Positions 7,225 to 16,278 of a DNA stretch of 39,275 nucleotides are shown here, in pieces. The position numbers were made by a program, and so were the translations under genes. The stretch is taken from the NCBI GenBank assembly GCA_947177145.1, contig CAMWTL010000003.1, positions 1 through 39,275 of the forward strand, read 5' to 3'. Source of the DNA: an uncultured Porphyromonadaceae bacterium (GTDB lineage: Bacteria; Bacteroidota; Bacteroidia; Bacteroidales; Muribaculaceae). Positions within the stretch are counted from its first letter, which is position 1; the number at the start of each line of letters is the position of its first letter. Under the pieces are notes generated by a model. It saw only the letters and a program-made list of their open reading frames with translations, was not told the DNA's origin and made no database searches.

Positions 7225-9681
7225 TTACTCCTCGTAGTTATTGTTATTGCGCGGAGTGAAACGACGCTGCTGACCGTTATTGTCGCCATCACGACGCGGA
7301 CCACGGTCGTTATTGTCACGATGAGGACCATTGCCCATCGGACGAGGACCATTACCCATCGGACGCGGGCCACGGTCGCCACGATCCTCACGCGGACCAC
7401 GGTCATTGTTATCACGGCGAGGACCACCCATACCGTCACGACGAGGACGGTTGTCGCCACCCTCACGACGCGGACCACGGTCATTGCGGTCGCCACCTTC
7501 GCGGCGTGGACGAGCCTCACGCTCTACATAGCCCTCCGGTTTCTCGGTAAGCACCTTCATAGAAAGACGATATTTACCGGTCTTCTTGTCGATTTCGATA
7601 AGTTTAACCTTAACCTTATCGCCCTCCTTGATGCCGCTCTGATCCATAGAATCAAGACGGTTCCAAGAAATCTCGCTGATATGGAGAAGTCCGTCGCGAC
7701 CCGGCATAAACTCAACGAAAGCTCCGAAATCGAGGATAGAGCGCACTGTGCCCTCATATACCTCACCCTCTTCGGGCTGAGCCACGATAGCCTTGATCTT
7801 GCTGAGTGCGGCATCGATGCTCTCCTTATCCTTAGAAGCAATCTCAACACGGCCGATGCCAAGCTTCTCATCCTCCTCGATAGAGATGGTGGTGCCTGTC
7901 TCCTCCTGAATGCCCTGGATAACCTTACCCTGCGGACCGATAACCGCACCGATCATCTCTTTCGGAATCTCAATTGTCACAAGACGCGGAACATGAGGCT
8001 TATAGTCTGCACGAGGTTCAGGAATAGTCTCGGAAATTATGTTAAGGATGTGCAGACGACCCTGACGTGCCTGTTCGAGAGCCTTCTCAAGAATCTCATA
8101 GCTGAGACCGTCACACTTTATATCCATCTGGGTAGCGGTGATACCCTTCTCGGTACCTGTTACCTTAAAGTCCATATCGCCGAGGTGATCCTCATCACCA
8201 AGAATATCGGAAAGCACAGCATACTTCACAGCTCCGGCATCAGAGATAAGACCCATTGCCACACCTGCCACCGGACGCTTCATCTTGACACCGGCATCGA
8301 GCAAAGCCAGTGTGCCACCGCATACAGTAGCCATTGAAGATGAGCCGTTGCTCTCAAGAATGTCACTCACGATACGGCAAGTGTAGGGGAAACCGTCGGG
8401 GAACATACGCTTGAGGGCGCGATGTGCAAGATTTCCATGTCCAATCTCACGACGGCCTACACCACGCTGCGGACGTGCCTCACCTGTAGAGAAGGGTGGG
8501 AAATTATAGTGAAGAAGGAAACGCTCTTTGCTCTGGTTGAGCACATCGTCCACAATCTTCTCATCGAGAGTAGTGCCCAAAGTGGCAGTCACAAGTGCCT
8601 GAGTCTCGCCACGAGTGAAGATGGCAGACCCGTGAGGACCGGGAAGATAATCTATCTCACACCAGATAGGACGTATCTCGGTGGTCTTACGTCCGTCAAG
8701 ACGGATACCCTCGTCGAGCACACAGCGGCGCATTGCCTCCTTCTCGACATCGTGGTAGTAACGCTTCACCATAGCGATTCTCTGCTCCGGAGTGTAGAGG
8801 GCAAGTTGCTCCTCTGTCATCTCGGGCATATTGTCGATATATTCCTGGCAAACCGCTGCGAAGCTTTCGTTACGCCAATGCTTGTCGGCGCTTCCGGTAC
8901 GTGCGATGGCATAAGCCTTGTCATAGCACTTCTCCTCCACATCCTTGCGAAGAGCTTCATCGTTTACCTCATGGTTATATTCACGCTTCACCTCCTTGCC
9001 GGCTTCTTTCATAAGCTCCAGCTGGGCTACGCAATGTTTCTTTATCTCATCGTGGGCAACTTTGAGTGCCTCAAGAAGCTCAGCCTCCGACACCTCGTTC
9101 ATCTCGCCCTCCACCATCATAATATTGTCGTAGGTGGCACCGACCATAAGTTCGATGTCGGCACGCTCCATCTGTTCAAATGTAGGATTGATGACCCATT
9201 CGCCATCCACACGTGCCACTCTCACCTCCGAGATCGGACCTTGGAAAGGTATATCGCTACACATAAGAGCTGCGGAAGCAGCTATACCTGCCAACGCATC
9301 CGGTGCCTCGTTCTCGTCGGCTGAGAACATGGTGACGTTTACGAAAGTCTCTGCGTGATAGTTGTCGGGAAAAAGAGGACGGAGTACACGGTCTACAAGA
9401 CGTGATGTCAGAATCTCATAATCGCTCGCACGGCCCTCCCTCTTCAGGAATCCTCCTGGATAACGGCCAATTGAGGAGTATTTCTCTTTATACTCTACAG
9501 TGAGGGGCATAAAATCAACTCCCTCGTTGGCCTCGGCGGCCGAACATACAGTGGCAAGAAGCATAGTGTTGCCCATACGCACTTCCACTGCCCCATCAGC
9601 CTGCTTGGCAAGCTTGCCCGTCTCAATGGTGATCTGACGGCCGTCGCCAAGTTCGATGGTCTTCTTTACTGGCTTTAACAT
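7225..9681 (-). CDS. pnp: Polynucleotide phosphorylase with Arg/Gly-rich C-terminal tail
   Basis: PNPase degrades RNA 3' to 5' by phosphorolysis and is a cytoplasmic trimer. Domains in order are RNase PH-like 1 (about 1-145), a helical linker, RNase PH-like 2 (about 310-540, with the active-site stretch [20 protein letters not shown]), a KH domain (around [19 protein letters not shown]) and S1 (around [19 protein letters not shown]). E. coli PNPase has 711 residues; this one has 818, because the last 98 (721-818) form a low-complexity tail of RR, RG, GD and NN motifs with 26 arginines. It includes two tandem copies of RPMGNGP encoded by a 21-bp DNA repeat (7325-7366). The upstream leader holds a hairpin and a likely -7 box at 9819-9826. 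It converges with the DUF4421 gene. Confidence 0.97.
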   Translation of the reverse strand: MLKPVKKTIELGDGRQITIETGKLAKQADGAVEVRMGNTMLLATVCSAAEANEGVDFMPLTVEYKEKYSSIGRYPGGFLKREGRASDYEILTSRLVDRVLRPLFPDNYHAETFVNVTMFSADENEAPDALAGIAASAALMCSDIPFQGPISEVRVARVDGEWVINPTFEQMERADIELMVGATYDNIMMVEGEMNEVSEAELLEALKVAHDEIKKHCVAQLELMKEAGKEVKREYNHEVNDEALRKDVEEKCYDKAYAIARTGSADKHWRNESFAAVCQEYIDNMPEMTEEQLALYTPEQRIAMVKRYYHDVEKEAMRRCVLDEGIRLDGRKTTEIRPIWCEIDYLPGPHGSAIFTRGETQALVTATLGTTLDEKIVDDVLNQSKERFLLHYNFPPFSTGEARPQRGVGRREIGHGNLAHRALKRMFPDGFPYTCRIVSDILESNGSSSMATVCGGTLALLDAGVKMKRPVAGVAMGLISDAGAVKYAVLSDILGDEDHLGDMDFKVTGTEKGITATQMDIKCDGLSYEILEKALEQARQGRLHILNIISETIPEPRADYKPHVPRLVTIEIPKEMIGAVIGPQGKVIQGIQEETGTTISIEEDEKLGIGRVEIASKDKESIDAALSKIKAIVAQPEEGEVYEGTVRSILDFGAFVEFMPGRDGLLHISEISWNRLDSMDQSGIKEGDKVKVKLIEIDKKTGKYRLSMKVLTEKPEGYVEREARPRREGGDRNDRGPRREGGDNRPRRDGMGGPRRDNNDRGPREDRGDRGPRPMGNGPRPMGNGPHRDNNDRGPRRDGDNNGQQRRFTPRNNNNYEE
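7325..7366. repeat. Two tandem 21-bp repeats inside the pnp tail
   Basis: GGACCATTGCCCATCGGACG (first 20 bases of copy 1, 7325-7345) is repeated at 7346-7366 with one internal change (G to A). In frame it encodes the seven-residue unit RPMGNGP twice, a sign of recent slippage or duplication in the tail. Confidence 0.85.
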
Positions 9682-9736
9682 ATAATAAAATTTCTTTCTT
9701 GTTTTTGCTTCGCTTGTTTGCTTCGCTGGAAAAAAT

Positions 9737-9757
9737 AAGAGCCGGCATCCAGCTCTT
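9737..9757 (-). other. Hairpin in the pnp 5' leader
   Basis: AAGAGCCGG (9737-9745) can pair with CCAGCTCTT (9749-9757) with one mismatch and a three-base loop. It lies about 55 bases upstream of the pnp ATG. Between it and the ATG the leader carries two copies of AGCGAAGCAAA-like sequence. E. coli pnp is autoregulated through a leader hairpin cut by RNase III. A similar role here is only an inference. Confidence 0.35.
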
Positions 9758-9818
9758 TAATCATACAAAAATAAGTTGATCAAGTTACCTTTTGGAGATT
9801 ACTTGCCCAAAATTTCCG

Positions 9819-9826
9819 CAAAGTTA
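9819..9826 (-). promoter_or_regulatory. Likely -7 box of the pnp promoter
   Basis: On the minus strand this reads TAACTTTG, a match to TAnnTTTG, but there is no clear TTTG 19-21 bases further upstream. It would give a leader of about 130 bases for pnp. Confidence 0.5.
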
Positions 9827-9859
9827 ACATTTTTTTCTATATTAACCACAGATTCTTAT

Positions 9860-9867
9860 TATATTTG
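9860..9867 (+). promoter_or_regulatory. Likely -7 box for the 9894 lipoprotein operon
   Basis: TATATTTG matches TAnnTTTG and lies 26 bases before the ATG at 9894. No TTTG is seen at the -33 distance. Transcription would start about 20 bases before the gene. Confidence 0.55.
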
Positions 9868-9893
9868 CACCCTAAAATCGCAATTATAGTGCT

Positions 9894-10997
9894 ATGCAAC
9901 TGAATTTTTATTCCCTCTCAGGAGCAAAATCTCTCCTGATCCTTGCTTCCTCTCTCCTTCTCGCTGCTTGTAGCGAGCCCTCTTTCAAGATTAAGGGCGA
10001 AATAGAAGGCGCCGACAACCAAAGCGTGCTTCTCGAAAAATCCGACTTCATGGGACGTTGGGTGATAGTCGATTCCACACGTACCTCCTCCTCCGGTTCA
10101 TTCTCAATATCCCGCCCTGCCCCGGCTGCTCCCGAAATTTTCCGTCTCGACATTGACAACCGCTATATCTATCTTCCCATCGACTCTATCGAGACTCTCA
10201 CAGTTACTACGACCCTTAAGGATTTCGGCACCGACTTCTCCGTCACAGGCTCCGAGAAAGCTGAAGCCCTCACCCGTTTCGAAAAGGAGGTACACGCGCT
10301 CCCCGACAATATATCCGCTGACTCTCTCACTGCTTTCAAACGTAATATATTCACTAAATATATGCGCGACGCACAAGGCTCAATCGTCAGCTATTATATC
10401 CTTACAAAGGTGAAGGATAACAAACCATTGTTTGATCCCGAAACCGACGACTATAAGTATTTTGCCGCCGTGGCAACCGGCTTCAAAGAGCTGCGTCCCT
10501 ACGATCCTCACACCGCCCTGCTTGAAAACACTTCCGTAAACGCTATCAAGAAGCGTAATGCAGAGCGTGGCAACCGCCTACAAATAGAGGCAGAGGAGGT
10601 GACAATCCTCGATATTGATCTACCCGACGAGAACGGGAAAAACCGTAAGCTCTCGGAATTTGTTGGCAATGGCAAGCCCACAGTCGTGATGTTCACACTC
10701 CTTACCCATCCTGATGCACCGGCTGCCAATATCGAGTTGTCAAAGCTTTATAACCGATATGGCGGCAACGTCAACTTCTATCAGGTAAGCCTCGACCCCG
10801 ACCAGTATGCTTGGCGTGACGCGGCACGTAATCTTCCTTGGATTACCGTCTTCGATGCCGATGGAGAATATTCCAAAGCTGCCCGTATGTATAATGTGGG
10901 TAATATTCCGGCTTATTACATCTACGACCGCAAAGGCGACCTCGCCGCTCGGGCAGTCAATATCGATGATCTCTCCAAGCAACTCGCGTCTTATTGA
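9894..10997 (+). CDS. Lipoprotein with DUF4369-like and cysteine-less thioredoxin-like domains
   Basis: The 367-residue protein begins with a lipoprotein signal peptide (ILASSLLLAAC, lipidated C26). The N-terminal part (about 30-130) resembles DUF4369: FKIKGEIEGADNQSVLLEKSD, then a return strand with IDNRYIYLPIDS. The C-terminal part (about 235-367) has the TlpA/AhpC-TSA layout: VTILDIDLPDENGKNRKLSEF, KPTVVMFTLLTHPDAPA, NFYQVSLDPD, MYNVGNIPAYYIYDRKGDL. In TlpA proteins the CxxC sits just after the VVMFT-type strand. Here that place reads LLTHPDAPA, and the only Cys in the protein is the lipidated one. It therefore cannot act as a thiol-disulfide reductase in the standard way. The porin gene starts 32 bases later, suggesting an operon. 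Confidence 0.82.
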   Translation: MQLNFYSLSGAKSLLILASSLLLAACSEPSFKIKGEIEGADNQSVLLEKSDFMGRWVIVDSTRTSSSGSFSISRPAPAAPEIFRLDIDNRYIYLPIDSIETLTVTTTLKDFGTDFSVTGSEKAEALTRFEKEVHALPDNISADSLTAFKRNIFTKYMRDAQGSIVSYYILTKVKDNKPLFDPETDDYKYFAAVATGFKELRPYDPHTALLENTSVNAIKKRNAERGNRLQIEAEEVTILDIDLPDENGKNRKLSEFVGNGKPTVVMFTLLTHPDAPAANIELSKLYNRYGGNVNFYQVSLDPDQYAWRDAARNLPWITVFDADGEYSKAARMYNVGNIPAYYIYDRKGDLAARAVNIDDLSKQLASY

Positions 10998-11029
10998 TAA
11001 TCTCATCGTTTATCCCTAACCTATTGCGT

Positions 11030-12187
11030 ATGAAACGCTCCGCATCTCTGCTCTCTCTCCTGCTCCTTGTTCTCTCAGCTCTTCCGGTCTATGCTCAGGA
11101 GGAGCCGAAACTTTCGATCGCTCCTACAGGTCGAATCCTAATGGACGGAGCTTTGTATGCCTCGCCACAGAAGGAGTTGTTCCCCGATGGTGTGGCTATC
11201 CCGGAGGCACGTCTCGGTGCGAAGATGGCCTACGGCAACTGGTCGGCTTCGCTCGACGTCAGCTATTCCTATGCTAAGATAGGTCTGCGCAATATGTGGA
11301 TTCAATATGATTTCAATAAGTATAACTCTATCCGATTCGGCAATTTCATCCATCAGTTTGGATTGCAGTCTCATTCACATTCCTTGAAAGTGACCTTTGA
11401 ACAGCCCACAGCTGCAACCCCATTTACTCCGATATTGCAGCTGGGGGCGATGTTCACCCACTATTCTCCCCGCTTTTTCGCTGCAGCAAGTGTCCACGTG
11501 GAGAGCAGCGCACTCCAGCAAGTGGTCAATGCTCCCCTTTTCAACCAGCAAGGCTACGGAGTGCTGACAAGGTTGGTTTGGCGCACACCCCAGAAAGGTC
11601 AATTCTTTTGGCACGCCGGAATAAGCGGAGGGTTTGCCACTCCTCAAAGACGTGTGGAGAATAACGTTGACATACACGACGGCTTCACTATGACCGCCAA
11701 TTTCCCCACTAAGGTTGTCCAGCTTCAGGAAATAGGGATAACCGTAGACAAGTCTATGAATCTCTTTAAGTTTACTCCCGAACTTGTGGCAGCCTACGGA
11801 CGTGTGGCTTTCGAAGGTCAGTATTTCTTCCAGCAGATAAATCGTCGCGAGCACCTTCGGCACTACATTTCGCAGAGCGGATATGCCACGCTGCGTACCC
11901 TCCTCATCGGCAAAGGCTACTCTTACGTCAGTTCCACAGCACAGATAGCCCGACCCGCCTCCAAATCGCTTGAGTGTGTGCTTAACTACAATTACTGTAA
12001 CCTATCGGATGTGAAAGCCAATCTCTTGGGAGGACGCGCCAACACATTTTCAGTTACTTTCAACTACTATTTCAACCCCTATATTACAGCTCGTCTCAAC
12101 TATTTCCACGCCCACTCGTGGGAACGTGCCGATGCCTCACCTATAACACTCAATGGCTTTCAGGCAAGGCTGATGGTTCTGTTCTAA
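11030..12187 (+). CDS. OprP/OprO-type outer-membrane porin
   Basis: I chose the ATG at 11030 because it begins a clean signal peptide (MKRSASLLSLLLLVLSALPVYAQ). An in-frame ATG 36 bases earlier (10994) would overlap the preceding gene and add a non-signal stretch. The mature part looks like a beta-barrel: RLGAKMAYGNWSASLDVSY, then IRFGNFIHQFGLQ, reminiscent of the porin O/P family signature with a conserved G-x-F near the channel, then many alternating strands and a terminal Phe (RLMVLF). The 385-residue length is typical. Family members were named for phosphate or pyrophosphate selectivity, but many Bacteroidota homologues have unknown substrates, so none is claimed here. It lies between the thioredoxin-like lipoprotein and the SUI1 gene. 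Confidence 0.75.
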   Translation: MKRSASLLSLLLLVLSALPVYAQEEPKLSIAPTGRILMDGALYASPQKELFPDGVAIPEARLGAKMAYGNWSASLDVSYSYAKIGLRNMWIQYDFNKYNSIRFGNFIHQFGLQSHSHSLKVTFEQPTAATPFTPILQLGAMFTHYSPRFFAAASVHVESSALQQVVNAPLFNQQGYGVLTRLVWRTPQKGQFFWHAGISGGFATPQRRVENNVDIHDGFTMTANFPTKVVQLQEIGITVDKSMNLFKFTPELVAAYGRVAFEGQYFFQQINRREHLRHYISQSGYATLRTLLIGKGYSYVSSTAQIARPASKSLECVLNYNYCNLSDVKANLLGGRANTFSVTFNYYFNPYITARLNYFHAHSWERADASPITLNGFQARLMVLF

Positions 12188-12224
12188 CACCTCTATTATT
12201 TACCCCTGACTATTCACATCTCTT

Positions 12225-12566
12225 ATGGCAATTGACTGGAAAGATGCTCTAAGCGCACTCAAAGACTCCGGCAACATTCCTGTTGATAATACTCCGGATT
12301 CTACACCCACTACGACTGACAAAGATGCCCCACAGGCTTCACCGCTTCGTGTAGTTATAGACCGTAAAGGCCGTAAAGGAAAAACTGCCACAATCATAGA
12401 AGGCTTCTCAGGCTCCGACGAACAGCTCGAACAGCTTGCCAAGACACTAAAACAGCGCCTTGGCACAGGAGGGTCAGCTCGCGGGGGTGAAATCCTGATT
12501 CAAGGCGACCGTAAAAACGATGTAATAACACTACTTAAATCATTAGGTTACAAGACTAAAAACTAA
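12225..12566 (+). CDS. SUI1/eIF1-like translation factor (YciH family)
   Basis: The 113-residue protein has a variable acidic/Thr-rich N-terminus (1-38) and a C-terminal SUI1 fold. Signatures are LRVVIDRKGRKGKTATIIEGF, the LGTGGSARGGEILIQGD turn region, and KSLGYKTKN at the end. Eukaryotic eIF1 checks start-codon choice. Bacterial YciH proteins bind the 30S subunit, but their role is less certain. The stop codon lies three bases before the ATG of the helicase-nuclease gene, so the two are almost certainly co-transcribed and perhaps translationally coupled. It follows the porin gene by 37 bases with no promoter seen between. Confidence 0.92.
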   Translation: MAIDWKDALSALKDSGNIPVDNTPDSTPTTTDKDAPQASPLRVVIDRKGRKGKTATIIEGFSGSDEQLEQLAKTLKQRLGTGGSARGGEILIQGDRKNDVITLLKSLGYKTKN

Positions 12567-12569
12567 CAT

Positions 12570-15500
12570 ATGCTTCAGCTTCAACGTGCATCGGCAGGTT
12601 CCGGAAAGACATATACTCTTGCCAAAAAATTCATCTGGTATCTAATTGCTATAAAGGATAAAGATCGTAGCAATACTTGGCGTCTGCGTGCTCCCCGTGA
12701 GATAGCCGACGGACTGCAACGCATACTTGCCATTACCTTTACCAACAAGGCAACCAATGAGATGAAGCTGCGTATCGTGCAGAAACTTGCCGACCTTGCC
12801 CGTGCTGACTCCGACTCTCCCCTTTCGGAGGAACAATTGAAACATATCGACTACCTGAAAGAGTTCGCTACCGATCTCTCTACCGAATACCGCAACATCG
12901 GACGTGCGGCAAAGGAGGCACTTTCCGTGCTTCTCAATGAATATTCCGATTTCAAGGTTTCTACTATCGACTCGTTTTTCCAGACTGTGCTCCGCACCTT
13001 CGCCTATGAGTCTAACCTTAATGACACCTATCAGGTAGAAATTAACAGTGACTATTTGGCAGCAGCAGCCGTAAATGCTACTCTCGACGAAATCGACTCC
13101 ACAGATCCGCAGTCAATACCGAGATTTTGGCTGCATCAGCTTATGGAGGAGGAATCGGCAAAAGGATCCAAGAACTGGAACGTCTTTCAGAAAAGCACCT
13201 CCGATAACTCACTCTATACTCAGCTGCTTGAATCTGTGAAACGATTGGAGAGCGAGGACTTCAAACAGGTACGTGAAAAACTCGACGAATATTTCAACAA
13301 TCCGGATGTTGACGATCCCCTGCGCATAGCTTATGCAAATGTAATCAGAGCTATTCGCCAACCGGCAGAGCAACAGCTTGCCAAAGCTAAGGAAGCAGCT
13401 GTAAAGCTCAAGAGACTCTTTGAAAAGAATGGTCTTGATCCTGCCAAAGTGGGGATAGGCTATATAGCAAGCCATCTCAATAATCTTTCTATCATCACAG
13501 TTGACACATACTCAGACAAATCCATTACTCCACTTGATATGAAGGGGAAAACATCGGTCTTTAAGACTAAGGGAAGCGGAAAGAAAAAGAAACCCATAGC
13601 CTCATGTGCCGACGATAAAGAGATGCTTGCCCTTGCTTGCGAGATGTATGAGGCATATTCCAATTTCCTAAATATAGTAAAAGGTTCTGAATGGCGACAT
13701 TGGGAAATCTACAAGCCTCAGTTCCCATATCTGGGACTAATCGGAGTAATACGCACTATGATGAAGGAGCATCTTGATGCCACCAACACTATTCAGCTCG
13801 GTGAGACAAATTCTATGCTACGTCGCATTATCGGCAAGGATGATGCCCCCTTTATTTATGAGCGTCTCGGAGCAAGGCTGAATCATTTCCTTATCGACGA
13901 GTTTCAGGACACTTCCCGTCTCCAATGGGAAAATCTTCTCCCTCTTCTTCATGAGAGCGACGGACGTGGTGAGGATAACCTGATTATCGGCGATGCCAAA
14001 CAAAGTATCTATCGTTTCCGAAATGCAGATCCTTCACTTATTACGAGCGCGGTACCTGAGGAATTCCCTGACCGTATGGATGCCGGAATGAGTAAAGAGG
14101 AGAATACCAATTGGCGTTCTAAACGCACAATCGTGGAATTCAATAACTACCTTTTCTACGCCCTGATGCGCCGTATGGCAGAGTTTTCAATGGGTGTGGT
14201 AGATTTCCCCAACCTCTACGCCAACGTAGCTCAATATCCCTCCCACCGTGATCACTCCGGCTACATTGAGGTCAATTTCCTTGAGGCTCCTGAAATGGGT
14301 ACAGATGCACATGGGAAGATGAAGAAACTATCCTCTGAAGAGAAAAAAGACTTTCTGCGCAATGAGGCACTGTCACATCTCGGTCCGCTTATCACAAGTC
14401 TTCTGCAACGCGGCTATCATCAGAGGGATATAGCCATTCTGGTCAGAGTCAACTCACTTGCCAAAGAAGTAATCGATACGCTGGTAAATTATAACAACAC
14501 TCCCGACATACCTAAGCGAATTGAATTTATAAGCGAGGAATCGCTGCTTGTGTCATCGTCAGAGGCAGTAGGCATAATTATAGGTGTACTTGGCAAGATG
14601 GCTGAAGGCACCTCTTCACCTAATCCCGATTCTGACAATGTTCAAAGTCACAACGCGAAAAAATCGTCAAAAACAAAATGGGCTGAGATAAAATGTAATT
14701 TCAACTTCTATGCTATGCGTCACCCGGAGTTGTCGCCCGCAGAGCAAGTAGAAGGATTTCTAAAGGATGACTCCCCTGTTGATGCGGTCAACGTTATGCT
14801 CCGCTCTATGCAGACAGTGGCACTGCCGGCTCTCGTCGAAGCTATCACGGAAAATTTTGTTCCAGAACATATGCGTCGTTCCCAAGCTGTGTTTATAGCT
14901 GCATTGCAGGATATGGTGCTCGAATATTGCGATAGCCATGCCACTGACATCTTCTCCTTCCTCGACTGGTGGCGTATAAAGGGTATCGAACGTTCCATAT
15001 CATCTCCGGAAGGCACCGATGCCGTACAGATAATGACTATCCATAAATCAAAAGGGTTGGAGTTCAAATGTGTAATCATACCCTACGATAATGCCTCCCT
15101 TATTCCCCAGAAAAAAAGTGAGTGGAAGTGGGTAAGACCTGCGGAGCCATTCATTAAGCTCGGCTTTCCTCCCTTTATACCTGTAGCCACCACATCGGCA
15201 TTGAAGGAAACTGAGCACAACGATGTCTATAGCAGGTTTTTCGATCTGTCTACTATGGATATGCTCAACTCCTATTATGTAGCTTTTACCCGCGCTGTGA
15301 ATGAACTGTATGTTTTTACCTCAAAGCCGGAGGACAATCCCAAGAAAAACTCGTTCATCTTGGGTAGATGTCTCAATGAGTTTTTCACAGATTCCCCCAA
15401 CAGTCTTTTCGGAGATAAGATTACAGAGATTAAAGAGGAAGTGGAAGATGAAGAGGCGAAAAGCAATATGCTACCCTCAGGCATTGCCGAGTGGGACGAC

Positions 15501-16157
15501 TCCCATTCTCGCCTTACAATCGGCACACCTTTAGCAAAAGCCGTCATAATTGAGGAAGAGGAAAAAGAGAGGAAAAAGAACAAAACTACTACGACTTCCC
15601 ATATCATTGAGGAATATCACGTTGACAGTAGCCCTTCTGTGCTACACTACGTCGAAGGTGATGATGAGAAAGCGTCTACTCAACTCCCCGACGCAGACGA
15701 CAATGATCCACGTTCCGAAGGCAACCTGCTCCACTCTATAATGTCGATGGTGAACATTCCCACTGATCTTCATCGAGCTATACTCCGCCACAAGATGCAA
15801 GGACTAATCACCAATACGCAGGCTGAGGAATGGGAAAGTCTTCTTGAGGGTGCTATGGCTGAACCGGAAGTTGAGAAATGGTTCCGTCCCGGATGGAGAG
15901 TGCTCAATGAACGTCCTATGCTATTTCCCGGCAAGGAAAATCGCCGTCCCGACCGTGTATTGATAGCACCCGACAAAAGTCACGGTATTATAATCGACTA
16001 TAAATTCGGTGAAATACCTTCCGACAACAGGCATATCACGCAGGTGAAGCAGTATATCGACGCTTTCCGTGAAATCACCCATATTCATAATGTGAAGGGT
16101 TATATATGGTATGTAAAGAAAGGCAGAATCATTCCGGTAGTCTCCCCACTTTTCTGA
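12570..16157 (+). CDS. AddA/RecB-type UvrD-family helicase with C-terminal PD-(D/E)XK nuclease
   Basis: This 1195-residue protein processes DNA double-strand ends for recombination, judging by family. SF1A helicase motifs appear in order: Walker A ASAGSGKT (7-14), ITFTNKATNEMK, Walker B LIDEFQD (441-447), IIGDAKQSIYRFR, MTIHKSKGLEF (822-832) and VAFTRAVNELYVF. The C-terminus carries the nuclease: NLLHSIM, D1128 in RPDRVLI, then IIDYKFGE (D1143, K1145) and QVKQY. AddA-type enzymes normally work with an AddB partner, often encoded next door. None is adjacent here, since the upstream gene is SUI1 and the downstream one is gldE with its own promoter. The partner may be elsewhere. A highly charged segment (about 965-1050) separates helicase from nuclease. 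Confidence 0.93.
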   Translation: MLQLQRASAGSGKTYTLAKKFIWYLIAIKDKDRSNTWRLRAPREIADGLQRILAITFTNKATNEMKLRIVQKLADLARADSDSPLSEEQLKHIDYLKEFATDLSTEYRNIGRAAKEALSVLLNEYSDFKVSTIDSFFQTVLRTFAYESNLNDTYQVEINSDYLAAAAVNATLDEIDSTDPQSIPRFWLHQLMEEESAKGSKNWNVFQKSTSDNSLYTQLLESVKRLESEDFKQVREKLDEYFNNPDVDDPLRIAYANVIRAIRQPAEQQLAKAKEAAVKLKRLFEKNGLDPAKVGIGYIASHLNNLSIITVDTYSDKSITPLDMKGKTSVFKTKGSGKKKKPIASCADDKEMLALACEMYEAYSNFLNIVKGSEWRHWEIYKPQFPYLGLIGVIRTMMKEHLDATNTIQLGETNSMLRRIIGKDDAPFIYERLGARLNHFLIDEFQDTSRLQWENLLPLLHESDGRGEDNLIIGDAKQSIYRFRNADPSLITSAVPEEFPDRMDAGMSKEENTNWRSKRTIVEFNNYLFYALMRRMAEFSMGVVDFPNLYANVAQYPSHRDHSGYIEVNFLEAPEMGTDAHGKMKKLSSEEKKDFLRNEALSHLGPLITSLLQRGYHQRDIAILVRVNSLAKEVIDTLVNYNNTPDIPKRIEFISEESLLVSSSEAVGIIIGVLGKMAEGTSSPNPDSDNVQSHNAKKSSKTKWAEIKCNFNFYAMRHPELSPAEQVEGFLKDDSPVDAVNVMLRSMQTVALPALVEAITENFVPEHMRRSQAVFIAALQDMVLEYCDSHATDIFSFLDWWRIKGIERSISSPEGTDAVQIMTIHKSKGLEFKCVIIPYDNASLIPQKKSEWKWVRPAEPFIKLGFPPFIPVATTSALKETEHNDVYSRFFDLSTMDMLNSYYVAFTRAVNELYVFTSKPEDNPKKNSFILGRCLNEFFTDSPNSLFGDKITEIKEEVEDEEAKSNMLPSGIAEWDDSHSRLTIGTPLAKAVIIEEEEKERKKNKTTTTSHIIEEYHVDSSPSVLHYVEGDDEKASTQLPDADDNDPRSEGNLLHSIMSMVNIPTDLHRAILRHKMQGLITNTQAEEWESLLEGAMAEPEVEKWFRPGWRVLNERPMLFPGKENRRPDRVLIAPDKSHGIIIDYKFGEIPSDNRHITQVKQYIDAFREITHIHNVKGYIWYVKKGRIIPVVSPLF

Positions 16158-16219
16158 GTATAGGTAAACTCTGCTTCCAAAACTCTAAACCATAAACCAC
16201 AAACACTAAACCATAAACT

Positions 16220-16253
16220 AATTTGGCAATTTCACGCCAAATTATTAACTTTG
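16220..16253 (+). promoter_or_regulatory. gldE promoter with overlapping palindrome
   Basis: TTTG (16222-16225) and TAACTTTG (16246-16253) are spaced by 20 bases, a consensus Bacteroidota promoter. A perfect inverted repeat, AATTTGGC (16220-16227) with GCCAAATT (16236-16243), covers the -33 box and most of the spacer, a good position for a repressor. Transcription would start near 16260, about 19 bases before the TTG start of gldE. Confidence 0.8.
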
Positions 16254-16278
16254 CACTACAAACTAATTCTTTAAAATT

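Noticed and set aside
8422-9324. A 300-residue plus-strand open frame (and another of 338 residues at 7321-8337) opposite pnp
   Set aside because: Both are antisense to a fully conserved PNPase; their Leu/His/Cys-rich content is what the reverse strand of a GC-biased coding region gives, and there is no promoter or ribosome site.
12570-16157. Possible anti-phage defence module around the AddA-like helicase-nuclease
   Set aside because: The neighbours (SUI1, porin, gldE) are housekeeping-like, and the protein has ordinary AddA/RecB architecture; no defence partner gene is nearby.
16184-16217. Direct repeat CTAAACCATAAAC (16184-16196 and 16205-16217)
   Set aside because: It is A/C-rich low-complexity sequence like that before several genes in this window; only two copies, so no array or defined element.
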